Assembly (NCBI RefSeq): GCF_003285545.1
Contig: NZ_QLNV01000002.1
Span: 1 to 64,000, forward strand
DNA from: Sinomicrobium soli
Lineage (GTDB): Bacteria; Bacteroidota; Bacteroidia; Flavobacteriales; Flavobacteriaceae
Reading direction: 5' to 3'
DNA: 64,000 nt
Numbering within the stretch: position 1 is the stretch's first letter; each line of letters begins with the position of its first letter. A model generated the notes under the pieces. It ran no database searches. It saw only the letters and a list, made by a program, of their open reading frames with translations, and had not been told where the DNA came from. Below are positions 15,316 through 24,398 of the stretch, one piece after another. A program made the position numbers and the translations under genes.

Positions 15316-16986
15316 ATGAAACTCAATTCGCTCAAACCCAGACTGCACAATGTAATGTTCCATACACACACCGTAGCGGGCATCGTCATCAGCTTTGCCC
15401 TGTATGTCATTTTCTTTACAGGTGCCGTGGCCTTGTTCATGGGCGAACTGTACCGTTGGGAAAACCCGGAGGCCCGTTTTGAATCCGTTGACCCCGATCA
15501 GGTGGACTACAACAAAATCTATAATCATGTCAAGGCAGAAGTTCAGGATTTTGACACTGCCCTCCAATTTGGGATCGTGCCCCCCTCCCAAGAGTATCCA
15601 TTTGCATATTTTTACGGCACTACCAAGGATGCCAATGGTAAAACGGAACGTTTTAGCACCAACATAGACCCAAGGACATATAAGGTGACTCCCTTTAAGG
15701 AACCCAAGACCCACATGGCCCAGACCTTATATGAGTTGCATTTTTTTCATCAAATCCCCTTGGTAGGTCTTTATTTATCGGGACTTGTGTCCTTCTTTTT
15801 CATCTTTGTCATCATTACGGGATTGTTGACACACTGGAAAAACATAATCAACAAATTCTATGCTTTTACCACAAAAGGAAAATGGAAACAAATATGGACC
15901 AACAGTCATATTTCACTTGGATTCATAACATTGCCCTTTCAAATCATATATGCGGTTACAGGTGCTCTTTTGGGGTTATCCATCCTGTTATTGGCACCCA
16001 GTTCATTTTTAATCTTTGATGGTAACACGACCGAAGTGTATAAAGCGGTCAAGCCTGCTGCGGGTTTCAAATACGATAGAAATGCCGGAAATTCAGAAAA
16101 TGGGATTGGTTTAAACGCTATTTACCATAAAGCACGCACCTCTTACCCAGATACCAAAGTCACATATCTCTCCGCCACCAATTTTGGGAAAGAAGATGGT
16201 ACCATAACCGTCAATCTGGACGACCATACCGGCATCAGTGGCGATGGAACCATTGTCTACTCGCATAGGGACGGAAGTTTATTGAAAGCCATAGAACCCC
16301 AAAGAAAATCATATACCGAAGGTGCTTTTGGGGTCATGATCAAATTGCATTTCGCCAACTTTGGGGGCATCTTGTTAAAGATCATTTACTTTATTTTGTC
16401 CATGATTACCTGCTATATCATCATAAGTGGCGTCATGATCTGGCGCACTGCACGGGACAATAACAGATATACGAACAGGCAACGGAGGTTCCACCACAGG
16501 GTCACCAAGGTCTATTTGGCCATATGCCTCTCCATGTTCCCGGCTACGGCACTCATATTCCTGGCCAATAAACTGGTTCCCATGGATGTTGCAGGCCGAG
16601 TTGCGTACGTAAACGCTGTTTTCTTTCTGGGGTGGCTGGGATTGACCCTCTTAGGGCTTTTCTGGAACGATTACCGAAAATTGAATCGCAACTACCTCTT
16701 TTTAGGAAGCATTCTGGGCTTAATGGTACCATTGGCAAATGGTTTTGTTACAGGCGATTGGTTCTGGAAAACCTGGATCGACCAACAATATTATGTGTTC
16801 AGTGTAGATGTTACCTGGATTGTGATCGGTGTGTTCGGGTCATTGATCTGGCGCTTCGATTTAAAAGGAAAAAATGGAGCGACGGGATCCATGCATAAAG
16901 AAAAAAAGGGCGATAAAAATACCTTCTCCGGTACAGTTTTGCCCGAATATCCCGAACCGGCCCTGGAAAGTAGGCCCAAAAAATAA
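15316..16986 (+). CDS. PepSY-associated TM protein (iron-chelate reductase type)
   Basis: A 556-residue inner-membrane protein of the PepSY_TM family. A first helix (about 15-40) is followed by a large periplasmic PepSY region with HFFHQIPLVGLYLSG near its end. Further paired helices lie at about 155-175, 200-225 and 355-380, and the C-terminal part (410-510) has four more. Conserved histidines near helix ends (HTHTVAG at 15-21, ELHFFH, IKLHFANFGG) could bind haem, as proposed for siderophore-reducing relatives such as FsrB. It is the last gene of the iron operon. The charged tail after the last helix looks cytoplasmic. Confidence 0.8.
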   Translation: MKLNSLKPRLHNVMFHTHTVAGIVISFALYVIFFTGAVALFMGELYRWENPEARFESVDPDQVDYNKIYNHVKAEVQDFDTALQFGIVPPSQEYPFAYFYGTTKDANGKTERFSTNIDPRTYKVTPFKEPKTHMAQTLYELHFFHQIPLVGLYLSGLVSFFFIFVIITGLLTHWKNIINKFYAFTTKGKWKQIWTNSHISLGFITLPFQIIYAVTGALLGLSILLLAPSSFLIFDGNTTEVYKAVKPAAGFKYDRNAGNSENGIGLNAIYHKARTSYPDTKVTYLSATNFGKEDGTITVNLDDHTGISGDGTIVYSHRDGSLLKAIEPQRKSYTEGAFGVMIKLHFANFGGILLKIIYFILSMITCYIIISGVMIWRTARDNNRYTNRQRRFHHRVTKVYLAICLSMFPATALIFLANKLVPMDVAGRVAYVNAVFFLGWLGLTLLGLFWNDYRKLNRNYLFLGSILGLMVPLANGFVTGDWFWKTWIDQQYYVFSVDVTWIVIGVFGSLIWRFDLKGKNGATGSMHKEKKGDKNTFSGTVLPEYPEPALESRPKK

Positions 16987-17171
16987 CCTTGGTATCTCCC
17001 CTAATTTCAATTTCAGTGATTCCCCAATCCATATTCTCATGAACTCGTATTTTTACCGGGTATCCTTTTTTTTGTTTTGTATCTTTTGTCCAGTATGATT
17101 TCCGCGCTTATCATTTTTTGCAATGGATTTGCAATCAAAAGTGGTAAAAGAAGTTAAAACAACACGTAAAA

Positions 17172-17201
17172 AAAGCGGTAAATCTATTGAAATACCGCTT
17201 T
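17172..17201 (-). terminator. Intrinsic terminator, tRNA-Pro (bidirectional)
   Basis: AAAGCGGTA (17172-17180) pairs with TACCGCTTT (17193-17201). Read on the minus strand, the stem ends directly in a run of seven T, giving a strong terminator 30 bases beyond the 3' end of the tRNA. It may also stop read-through from the iron operon on the plus strand. Confidence 0.75.
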
Positions 17202-17230
17202 CACTAAAACTTAAGTTGTTGATTTTTAAA

Positions 17231-17307
17231 TGGTCGGGGTGACAGGATTCGAACCTACGACCTCGTCGTCCCGAACGACGCGCGCTACCGGGCTGCGCTA
17301 CACCCCG
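17231..17307 (-). tRNA. tRNA-Pro (anticodon CGG)
   Basis: Full cloverleaf: acceptor stem CGGGGTG/CACCCCG, D-stem GCGC/GCGC, anticodon stem CGTCG/CGACG closing loop TTCGGGA with anticodon CGG (codon CCG, proline), T-stem GTAGG/CCTGT with loop TTCGAAT, and an encoded CCA end. The length of 77 is normal. It stands alone, followed by its own terminator. Confidence 0.95.
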
Positions 17308-17463
17308 AATATATTCCCTAAAAGGAAATAAGGCTGCAAATATAGGATTTTTTCCTTAAAAAAATATTTTACGACGATCAGAACTTCCAAAAGTTCGTAA
17401 ATTGTAACATCCCGTACGGGATGCTTGATAATCTGTTTAAAAAACTTTAAAACGAACATTGTG

Positions 17464-18591
17464 ATGTACCCCCTGAAAAAAATCCACACACTACTGTTAC
17501 TGGTGCTTTCCCTGATGGCATGTGCACAGAAAAGAGATCCGGGAATACACGAACCGGAAGAGATCAATTACGAAATAGAAACCGTGGCAGAAGGTATACA
17601 GACCCCGTGGGGCATAGCCTTTCTCCCCGACGGCGATATGCTCGTTACCGAAAGGTCGGGCAAGATCTACCGGATCAGGGACGGGCAGAAAACGGAAATA
17701 AAGGGCGTGCCCGAAGTTTATGCCAGGGGGCAGGGCGGGCTCATGGATATTGTACTGCATCCCCTATACGAAAAAAACGGGTGGATCTACCTCTCCTACT
17801 CTTCTCCCGAAGGAAGTGAAAAAGGGGCGCATACAGCCATTATGAGGACGAAGATCAAAGACAATACACTCACGGAAAAGCAGGTGCTGTACAAGGCTTC
17901 GCCCAATACGGAAACCTCGCATCATTTCGGGTCCAGGATGGTATTTGACAGCGAAGGGTTCCTCTACTTCTCCATTGGAGAACGGGGAGCGCGCGATGTG
18001 AATCCGCAGGATATTACCCGTGACGGGGGTAAGGTATACCGGTTGCAGGACGACGGCACCATCCCGGACGGAAATCCGTTTGCCGGAGACCCGGAAGCCA
18101 GGCAGGCCATATACAGTTATGGTCACCGGAACCCGCAGGGCATGGTCATCCACCCCGAAACGGGACAGGTATGGGTACATGAACACGGACCGAAAGGCGG
18201 CGATGAGATCAATGTGGTGAAAAAGGGAGCCAATTACGGCTGGCCCGTAATCACCTACGGGGTAAATTACAGCGGCACCTCCATCACGGACCTGACGGAA
18301 AAGGAAGGCATGGAACAGCCCCTTTATTACTGGGTACCCTCCATCGCCCCCAGCGGAATGGCCTTTGTCACTTCCGATATCTATCCCGGCTGGAAGGGCA
18401 ATCTACTGGCGGGGTCCCTGGCTTTTCAATACCTCGAACGCCTGGAACTGGACGGCAGCAAAGTGATATACCGCGAAAAACTGCTGCCGGGTATCGGGCG
18501 TGTACGTGATGTCAGGCAGGGTCCGGACGGGTATATCTATGCTGCCGTAGAAGGCAGGGGGATCGTTAAACTCATCCCGGGAAAAAGCTGA
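17464..18591 (+). CDS. PQQ-dependent sugar dehydrogenase-like lipoprotein (GSDH family)
   Basis: Six-bladed beta-propeller of the soluble glucose/sorbosone dehydrogenase family, 375 residues. Start chosen at the ATG giving MYPLKKIHTLLLLVLSLMAC, a lipoprotein signal with lipobox LMAC; an upstream in-frame ATG would spoil it. Family motifs: TPWGIAFLPDGDMLVTER (blade 1), GQGGLMDIVLHP, HHFGSRMVFD, YGHRNPQGMVIHP, EHGPKGGDEIN and GANYGWPVI. The histidine in GQGG..HP and the RNPQG arginine are PQQ-site positions in the soluble enzyme. It probably oxidises sugars in the periplasm or at the outer membrane. No PQQ synthesis genes are in the window. A paralogue lies near 30 kb. Confidence 0.88.
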   Translation: MYPLKKIHTLLLLVLSLMACAQKRDPGIHEPEEINYEIETVAEGIQTPWGIAFLPDGDMLVTERSGKIYRIRDGQKTEIKGVPEVYARGQGGLMDIVLHPLYEKNGWIYLSYSSPEGSEKGAHTAIMRTKIKDNTLTEKQVLYKASPNTETSHHFGSRMVFDSEGFLYFSIGERGARDVNPQDITRDGGKVYRLQDDGTIPDGNPFAGDPEARQAIYSYGHRNPQGMVIHPETGQVWVHEHGPKGGDEINVVKKGANYGWPVITYGVNYSGTSITDLTEKEGMEQPLYYWVPSIAPSGMAFVTSDIYPGWKGNLLAGSLAFQYLERLELDGSKVIYREKLLPGIGRVRDVRQGPDGYIYAAVEGRGIVKLIPGKS

Positions 18592-18756
18592 TCGCATTTC
18601 CGCCAGCCATAAAATGATCCGCGTCCGGCAGTACGGGATCACAAACAGGTGATCCCTCCCTGTAAAACCCTTCATTATATGACCGGGCCATTCCCGAATT
18701 TAAAACTAATTGCGTACCTTCGTAACCGAATTTTTTCGGTCAAAAAAACATTACAA

Positions 18757-20148
18757 ATGAGCAAATACGATATCATAGTTGTGGGCAGCGGCCCCGGAGG
18801 ATATGTTACTGCTATCAGGGCCTCTCAGTTGGGCTTTAAGACGGCTATTGTAGAAAAGGAAAACCTGGGGGGCGTATGTCTTAACTGGGGATGTATCCCC
18901 ACCAAGGCCCTGCTTAAAAGTGCACAGGTATTCGAATACCTCAAACATGCGGAAGACTACGGACTGAGTGTTAAGGAATACGACAAGGATTTCGGTGCCG
19001 TAATAAAAAGAAGCAGGAATGTAGCCGAAGGCATGAGCAAGGGAGTCCAGTTCCTGATGAAAAAGAATAAAATAGATGTTATCAATGGTTACGGTAAGGT
19101 AAAACCGGGCAAAAAAGTAGAAGTAACCGGGAGTGACAACAAGAAAACCGAGTACCAGGCAGACCACATCATCATTGCTACCGGGGCGCGTTCCAGGGAA
19201 TTGCCGAGCCTGCCGCAGGACGGCAAAAAAGTGATCGGCTACCGCGAGGCCATGAGCCTTCCGGAACAGCCCAAAAAGCTTATCGTGGTAGGTTCCGGAG
19301 CCATCGGTATTGAGTTTGCCTACTTCTACAATGCCATTGGCACCGAAGTGACCGTAGTAGAATATTTGCCGAACATCGTTCCGGTAGAAGACGAAGAAGT
19401 GTCCAAACAACTGGAAAGAAGCTTCAAAAAAGCCGGGGTCAAGATCATGACCTCTGCAGAAGTGACCAAGGTGGATACTTCCGGTAAAGGTGTAAAAGCT
19501 ACCGTAAAAACCAAAAAAGGGGAAGAAGTACTGGAAGCCGACATCGTACTCTCTGCAGTAGGGATCAAAACCAATATAGAAAGCATAGGCCTCGAAGATG
19601 TAGGTATTGCCACTGACCGCGACAAGATACTGGTAAACGATTACTACCAGACCAATATCCCCGGTTACTACGCTATAGGTGACGTTACTCCCGGACAGGC
19701 GCTGGCACACGTGGCCTCTGCCGAAGGGATACTGTGTGTGGAAAAAATAGCCGGCATGCATGTAGAACCCCTCGATTACGGCAATATCCCGGGATGTACC
19801 TACTGTATGCCCGAGGTGGCTTCCGTGGGGCTTACCGAAAAACAGGCCAAAGAAAAAGGATACGATATCAAGGTAGGCAAATTTCCTTTTTCCGCATCCG
19901 GTAAGGCAAAAGCCAGTGGTAATGCCGACGGTTTTGTAAAAGTGATCTTCGATGCCAAATACGGCGAATGGCTCGGTTGTCACATGATCGGTGCCGGCGT
20001 TACCGATATGATCGCCGAGGCCGTGGTAGCGAGAAAACTCGAGACTACCGGTCATGAAGTGCTCAAGGCCGTACACCCGCACCCCACCATGAGTGAGGCT
20101 GTGATGGAAGCCGTTGCCGATGCCTATGACGAAGTGATCCACCTCTGA
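18757..20148 (+). CDS. lpdA: Dihydrolipoyl dehydrogenase (E3)
   Basis: Flavoprotein that reoxidises lipoamide for the 2-oxoacid dehydrogenase complexes and glycine cleavage. Start set at the ATG giving MSKYDIIVVGSGPGGYVTAI, where the FAD-binding GxGxxG begins at residue 10. The redox disulfide is in GGVCLNWGCIPTK (Cys41, Cys46). The NAD-binding GSGAIGIEFAYF, the second FAD motif YAIGDVTPGQALAH and the C-terminal HPHPTMSEAVMEA with catalytic His-Glu are all present. Length 463 is normal. A TACCTTCG 35 bases upstream may be its -7 element. It is not next to the E1/E2 genes and stands as a single unit with its own terminator. Confidence 0.95.
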   Translation: MSKYDIIVVGSGPGGYVTAIRASQLGFKTAIVEKENLGGVCLNWGCIPTKALLKSAQVFEYLKHAEDYGLSVKEYDKDFGAVIKRSRNVAEGMSKGVQFLMKKNKIDVINGYGKVKPGKKVEVTGSDNKKTEYQADHIIIATGARSRELPSLPQDGKKVIGYREAMSLPEQPKKLIVVGSGAIGIEFAYFYNAIGTEVTVVEYLPNIVPVEDEEVSKQLERSFKKAGVKIMTSAEVTKVDTSGKGVKATVKTKKGEEVLEADIVLSAVGIKTNIESIGLEDVGIATDRDKILVNDYYQTNIPGYYAIGDVTPGQALAHVASAEGILCVEKIAGMHVEPLDYGNIPGCTYCMPEVASVGLTEKQAKEKGYDIKVGKFPFSASGKAKASGNADGFVKVIFDAKYGEWLGCHMIGAGVTDMIAEAVVARKLETTGHEVLKAVHPHPTMSEAVMEAVADAYDEVIHL

Positions 20149-20174
20149 GGTTAAAAAACATAATGTACAGTTAT

Positions 20175-20210
20175 GGCTTCCGCAATCCGTTTGGTTTGCG
20201 GAAGCCTTTT
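20175..20210 (+). terminator. Intrinsic terminator after lpdA
   Basis: GGCTTCCGCAA (20175-20185) pairs with TTGCGGAAGCC (20196-20206) and is followed by TTTTT. It overlaps an upstream in-frame ATG of the next gene and so decides that the next gene starts at 20224. Confidence 0.88.
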
Positions 20211-20223
20211 TAAAAACCCGGTC

Positions 20224-20502
20224 ATGCTTAAAAGTTTTCGTATCACAGCCATTCTCGAAGGTATATCATACCTGCTGCTCTTCTTTGTCGGAATGCCCCT
20301 GAAGTACCTGGCAGACCATGCCACGACCAATATGGCGGTAGGTTATGCCCACGGCATATTATTTATACTATATGTCATACTGGCTGTTGTGGTATGCCTG
20401 GAAAAGTCATGGGGCCTGAAGCGCTTTGCCATATTGTTTGTCGCTGCCCTCCTGCCTTTCGGGACTTTTTATGCCGAGAAAAAATATTTGAGGGAAAATT
20501 GA
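20224..20502 (+). CDS. DUF3817 small membrane protein
   Basis: A 92-residue integral membrane protein with three helices. The opening MLKSFRITAILEGISYLLLFF and the following GMPLKYLADH, HGILFILYV and ALLPFGTFYAEKKYL are hallmark segments of DUF3817, including the conserved EG..Y and HG motifs. The function of the family is unknown. The start at the second ATG is preferred because the first lies inside the terminator hairpin of lpdA. Confidence 0.85.
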   Translation: MLKSFRITAILEGISYLLLFFVGMPLKYLADHATTNMAVGYAHGILFILYVILAVVVCLEKSWGLKRFAILFVAALLPFGTFYAEKKYLREN

Positions 20503-20610
20503 GTTATCTATAAACTTTATCGCCATGCGTTCGTCGGTAAAAACAGATGTTACAACGGTGATTCCGGAGATTTTAACGGAAAAGATATTACCCGGAACAG
20601 CGATAAATCT

Positions 20611-20618
20611 TATTTTTG
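20611..20618 (+). promoter_or_regulatory. Bacteroidota -7 element (TATTTTTG)
   Basis: Exact TAnnTTTG match 29 bases before the start of the beta-barrel gene. No clear -33 TTG is seen at standard spacing. Confidence 0.5.
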
Positions 20619-20646
20619 CACAGATAACACTTAAATCAGTTTTATT

Positions 20647-21189
20647 ATGAAGAAGTTAGTTTTATTTGCAGCTGTAGCACTGTTTAGCTGCGCAGGATTG
20701 TTTGCACAGGAAGACCAGGAACCCCTTAAGGGAAAATGGCTGATAGGAGGGTCTTTCGGATTCGAGAAGGATAAGACCGGTAGCTCAGAAAGAACCGACT
20801 TCTCCTTACTGCCCTCTGTCGGTGTTTTTCTTGAAAACGACATAGCGGTCGGGCTCAGCGCCGGTTATGAACAGACCAAAATAAACAGTGAAAAAAAAGA
20901 ATTCTACGGCGTTATTCCTTATGCCAGAAAGTACTGGTTTCCCCAGTCCAAACTGATGCCTTTCGCACAAGGTGACGTAAGGCTCGGATGGGCCAAAGAC
21001 AGCGCAGACGACACATTTGCCTGGGGGATCAACGTACGTCCCGGTTTAACCTACAGGCTCAACGAGAGCATCGCCTTTGATGCTACCGTAGGCCGTTTCG
21101 GTTATGACAATGAAGGGGAAGATTCCGACAATTACGGAATAGGGCTCAATCTCAACGACGTAAGGCTCGGGATCATTATTTTCCTGTAG
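20647..21189 (+). CDS. Outer-membrane beta-barrel protein
   Basis: A 180-residue protein with signal peptide MKKLVLFAAVALFSCAGLFAQ and alternating amphipathic strands such as WLIGGSFGFEKDK, DFSLLPSVGVFLENDIAVG, FAWGINVRPGLTYRL and a last strand ending RLGIIIFL. Size and pattern fit an eight-stranded barrel similar to many Bacteroidota porin-family proteins. The cysteine in the signal region is not followed by a good lipoprotein context. Substrate or role unknown. It has its own promoter and reads towards purB with 45 bases between. Confidence 0.8.
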   Translation: MKKLVLFAAVALFSCAGLFAQEDQEPLKGKWLIGGSFGFEKDKTGSSERTDFSLLPSVGVFLENDIAVGLSAGYEQTKINSEKKEFYGVIPYARKYWFPQSKLMPFAQGDVRLGWAKDSADDTFAWGINVRPGLTYRLNESIAFDATVGRFGYDNEGEDSDNYGIGLNLNDVRLGIIIFL

Positions 21190-21234
21190 TCCATAGTATT
21201 TTACAAAAACCAATCTCTTTTACAGTCTAAGACA

Positions 21235-22578
21235 ATGCAACTCACCGAACTAAACGCCATTTCTCCCATAGACGGGAGGTACAGAAATAAAACCCGTGAC
21301 CTCGCCCCCTTCTTTTCTGAAGAGGCCCTGATCAGGTACCGGGTAAGGGTAGAGATCGAATATTTCATAGCGTTGTGCAATATTCCCCTGCCCCAGTTAA
21401 AGGAATTCGACAAAGCACTTTTCGGGGACCTGAAAACCATCTATACGGCGTTTTCGGCTGAAGATGCACAGGCTGTAAAAGAGATTGAAAAGACCACCAA
21501 TCACGATGTGAAAGCGGTGGAGTATTTTATAAAACAGAAATTCGACACCCTCGGGCTGTCGGAATACAAGGAATTCATACACTTCGGGCTCACTTCCCAG
21601 GATATCAATAACACTTCCGTGCCGTTGTCACTGAAGGAAGCCGTTTCCGAAGTGTATTTTCCCTGTTTAAAACAGGTTACCGGCAAGCTGAAGGCCCTGG
21701 CTACCGAATGGGCAGATATTCCCATGCTGGCCCGTACTCACGGCCAACCGGCCTCACCTACCCGCCTGGGTAAGGAAATACAGGTGTTCGTTACCCGTAT
21801 AGAAGAACAGCTTTCCGTACTGGAAAAAGTTCCTCATGCCGCCAAATTCGGGGGAGCTACGGGTAATTACAACGCGCACCACGTCGCCTACCCGGAAACA
21901 GACTGGAAAGCATTCGGGACGAATTTCGTGGAAGAGGTCCTCGGCCTCCATCATTCCTTCCCCACCACCCAGATTGAACATTACGACCATATCGCCGCAC
22001 TGTTTGATGCCGTAAAGAGGATAAATACCATACTCATCGACCTGGACAGGGATATATGGACGTATATCTCTATGGATTATTTCAAACAGAAAATAAAAGC
22101 GGGAGAAGTCGGTTCCTCGGCCATGCCGCACAAGGTAAACCCGATAGACTTCGAAAATTCGGAAGGCAACCTGGGCATCGCCAATGCCGTATTCGAACAT
22201 CTCGCCGCCAAGCTGCCGCTGTCGCGGTTACAGCGCGACCTTACCGACAGCACCGTACTGCGTAACATAGGCGTACCTTTCGGGCATACGGTGATTGGAC
22301 TGCTATCTACCCTCAAGGGGCTGAACAAGCTGCTTCTCAACCAGGAAAAATTCGAAGCAGACCTGGAAAACAACTGGGCCGTAGTCGCAGAAGCCATACA
22401 GACCATCCTGAGAAGAGAAGGATATCCCAATCCGTATGAGGCCCTCAAGGGACTCACCCGGACCAATGAAAAGATAAACAGGGAATCCATCGCAGGGTTT
22501 ATAGACACCCTCGATGTTTCCGATGCCGTAAAAAGTGAGCTCAAGAAGATCTCACCGGCCAGTTATACCGGGATATAA
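21235..22578 (+). CDS. purB: Adenylosuccinate lyase
   Basis: Fumarase/aspartase-superfamily enzyme of purine synthesis. It cleaves SAICAR to AICAR and adenylosuccinate to AMP, releasing fumarate in both cases. The signature SSAMPHKVNPIDFE begins near residue 294 and holds the catalytic serine. The other active-site segments are TTNHDVKAVEYF (87-98), HFGLTSQDINNT (116-127) and ARTHGQPASPT (166-176). Length 447 with the N-terminal ELNAISPIDGRYR is typical of the E. coli-like PurB. It is followed by a strong terminator. Housekeeping gene, no anomalies. Confidence 0.96.
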   Translation: MQLTELNAISPIDGRYRNKTRDLAPFFSEEALIRYRVRVEIEYFIALCNIPLPQLKEFDKALFGDLKTIYTAFSAEDAQAVKEIEKTTNHDVKAVEYFIKQKFDTLGLSEYKEFIHFGLTSQDINNTSVPLSLKEAVSEVYFPCLKQVTGKLKALATEWADIPMLARTHGQPASPTRLGKEIQVFVTRIEEQLSVLEKVPHAAKFGGATGNYNAHHVAYPETDWKAFGTNFVEEVLGLHHSFPTTQIEHYDHIAALFDAVKRINTILIDLDRDIWTYISMDYFKQKIKAGEVGSSAMPHKVNPIDFENSEGNLGIANAVFEHLAAKLPLSRLQRDLTDSTVLRNIGVPFGHTVIGLLSTLKGLNKLLLNQEKFEADLENNWAVVAEAIQTILRREGYPNPYEALKGLTRTNEKINRESIAGFIDTLDVSDAVKSELKKISPASYTGI

Positions 22579-22618
22579 GTCTGCCGGACAAAAACATAAA
22601 TGACATTATCGAAAAATG

Positions 22619-22658
22619 AAAAGAGACCGTTTCTTAATGCGGTCTCTTTTTCGTTTTT
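22619..22658 (+). terminator. Bidirectional terminator between purB and DUF4252 gene
   Basis: AAAAGAGACCG (22619-22629) and CGGTCTCTTTT (22640-22650) form an 11-bp stem followed by TCGTTTTTT. The A-rich left flank gives a T-run on the minus strand as well, so it can end both convergent transcripts. Confidence 0.85.
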
Positions 22659-22688
22659 TATCATCCGGATATCCCCGTATTTCTATAG

Positions 22689-23246
22689 TCAGCTTCCCAG
22701 AAGCTCCTTGAGGCTTCCCAGTTGTCCTTCGTCAATATCGGAATTTTCCATGAGTTTGACGAACTCTACCATGCGCTCCGGGCTCATGTCTTTTCCCAGT
22801 ATGCGCACCAGTACAAACCCTCTTTCGTCATCAGCCCCGAAAAACACCACCTCGTCTATGGCTTCTTCATCTCCGAGGTATTTGAGCACGGCTCTTTTAT
22901 CTTTGTCAGATAAACGGAACAGCTCCTCGAAGTTGTCATCGGCAAGGATAGTATTTATCTTTTCCTTTTCCTCCCGGAACACGGCCTCGTTTTCAGCGGT
23001 TACCGGCAAGGCCAGTACATTCAGTTTTTTAATGGATGTATAGGCTTCCTTCTGCTCCGGGGTCAGTTCCAGTTTCGATACATCCAGCATCCCGGCAGGA
23101 AGTTCGAGGTTGATAAACCCCTCTTTTTCTGCACTGTTTACATAATACTGCTGCAAACTCTCTTTCTTGCCGCAACCAGCAACCATCAGGGCAAAAAACC
23201 CCAATACCGCCCCGGCATACACTACTTTATCTATACTTATCTTCAT
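22689..23246 (-). CDS. DUF4252 lipoprotein (second copy of pair)
   Basis: A 185-residue lipoprotein with lipobox VAGC (Cys25) followed by GKKE. The mature domain (about 40-180) matches the DUF4252 layout: SIKKLNVLALPV, an acidic EEKEKINTILADDNFEEL, then GFVLVRILGKDMSPERMVEF. Family function is unknown; members usually sit in sigma / anti-sigma operons as here. It starts 23 bases after the stop of its paralogue and is the last gene of the operon. It lacks the longer N-terminal extension of the first copy. Confidence 0.8.
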   Translation of the reverse strand: MKISIDKVVYAGAVLGFFALMVAGCGKKESLQQYYVNSAEKEGFINLELPAGMLDVSKLELTPEQKEAYTSIKKLNVLALPVTAENEAVFREEKEKINTILADDNFEELFRLSDKDKRAVLKYLGDEEAIDEVVFFGADDERGFVLVRILGKDMSPERMVEFVKLMENSDIDEGQLGSLKELLGS

Positions 23247-23269
23247 GAGATTATATTTAAATTAAGCCC

Positions 23270-23890
23270 TTATTTCCCACCGGCCTCGCCGAGTTCCGAA
23301 GGAAGGTTCATCTTCTGTGTAAGCAGGCTGATCTTGTTCAGGTCTATATCACCGGTGAGTGACAACAATACCGTTTCAAACTTCCTGCCGTTTACATCAA
23401 CATCCTTGATCCCGGAAACAAACATCAGCAATTCACTGACGTGGTCCGCATCCTTACCGGGACGGATATAGAACTTTACATTAGACTCCTTATCCTTCAC
23501 CCGCATGAGCTCTTCCAGGTCTTCCTTTTTGATATATCCGTCCATCGTCGATCTCATTTCTTCGGAGATATCCTTGTCTTCCGTAGTAAACACCTTGAGG
23601 TTTTTAAGCGACTTCACCATATCCATAAACGCTACGGCCTCCGGATCGTCTGCCTGTATCCTGGAAAACAGCTTGAACATGTTCTGGTTGACCACCACGG
23701 TAGTCACATCGTCCATCGCTTCAAAACGATCGAATATGGATTGGGAAAAACCGAATACCGGCATGAGGAGCAAACACACTCCCGTTATCCAGGCATATGG
23801 AAATGTCTTTCCTTTTCCAACTTTGGCTCCTGTATCTTTTTTGCCGGCCACCACTCCCGGAAGTCCGGCAAAATTCCTGTTCTTTTTCAT
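23270..23890 (-). CDS. DUF4252 secreted protein (first copy of pair)
   Basis: A 206-residue protein. A basic N-terminal extension (about 32 residues) precedes a signal helix (WITGVCLLLMPVFGFSQ). The mature part shows DUF4252 features: MFKLFSRIQ, MVKSLKNLKVFTTED, YIKKEDLEELMRVKDKESN and KFETVLLSLTGDIDLNKIS. The export start may be internal, but no better in-frame methionine lies close to the hydrophobic stretch. Co-transcribed with the sigma factor and anti-sigma genes; possibly an effector or target of that stress regulon. Confidence 0.8.
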   Translation of the reverse strand: MKKNRNFAGLPGVVAGKKDTGAKVGKGKTFPYAWITGVCLLLMPVFGFSQSIFDRFEAMDDVTTVVVNQNMFKLFSRIQADDPEAVAFMDMVKSLKNLKVFTTEDKDISEEMRSTMDGYIKKEDLEELMRVKDKESNVKFYIRPGKDADHVSELLMFVSGIKDVDVNGRKFETVLLSLTGDIDLNKISLLTQKMNLPSELGEAGGK

Positions 23891-23948
23891 AATTTTTTAT
23901 CCTTTTTTACTGTGTTTTATAATCTGTTATTCCGGCGATAGCCAGGCA

Positions 23949-24398
23949 CTACTGCAACTCCCGTTCCGGCAAAATACGCTTTTTTGTCTGGTCGAACTCT
24001 TCGAGGTATTCCATCCTGGCCGTACCCTTGTTCAGGTTCTCACCGATCATGTACAACGCCTGTACGGTCTCTTCATAAGCCAGCCTGGCTTCCGCTTCCT
24101 TATCCCTGGAAGTATACCCGGAAAACCATATCCCCGCGGCGATGGCTACCACAGCAGCTGCCGACAGCCAGCCGTACACGTGTTTTTTACGTCTTCCCGT
24201 GCCAATCCTGATCTCCCTTGTGGAAGTTTCGTCCCTGCTCCGGGAAAAATACCGGAACACGGGAGCGTACTCCCGGAGGTGAGGTGCGATATGCTCTTCC
24301 GCCCCGGCAAAATAATCCTGCAAGGCCTTTTCTTCAGCTATGCTGCTGCTTCCCTCAAAGTACTTTTCCAGGTACCGTTCTATGTTATCCAACTCCAT
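23949..24398 (-). CDS. Putative anti-sigma factor, single-pass membrane protein
   Basis: A 149-residue protein. The cytoplasmic N-terminus (MELDNIERYLEKYFEGSSSIAEE...) carries the short helical motif seen in Bacteroidota anti-sigma proteins that bind ECF sigma factors, and a central arginine-rich segment (GTGRRKKHVYGW) precedes one membrane helix (about 76-92). The periplasmic tail is helical (LAYEETVQALYMIGENLNKG). It overlaps the sigma gene by 14 bases, strong evidence for a sigma/anti-sigma pair. No zinc-binding HxxxCxxC motif is present, so it is not of the ZAS type. Confidence 0.75.
   Translation of the reverse strand: MELDNIERYLEKYFEGSSSIAEEKALQDYFAGAEEHIAPHLREYAPVFRYFSRSRDETSTREIRIGTGRRKKHVYGWLSAAAVVAIAAGIWFSGYTSRDKEAEARLAYEETVQALYMIGENLNKGTARMEYLEEFDQTKKRILPERELQ

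Noticed and set aside
18635-18656. 8-bp inverted repeat GGGATCAC/GTGATCCC between the first sugar dehydrogenase and lpdA
   Set aside because: Could be a weak terminator but the stem is short and the following sequence is not T-rich; evidence is too weak to list.
18751-20142. Long (463-codon) open frame on the minus strand opposite lpdA
   Set aside because: It is a mirror frame of a strongly coding gene; the translation is rich in Phe/Tyr/His and has no domain.
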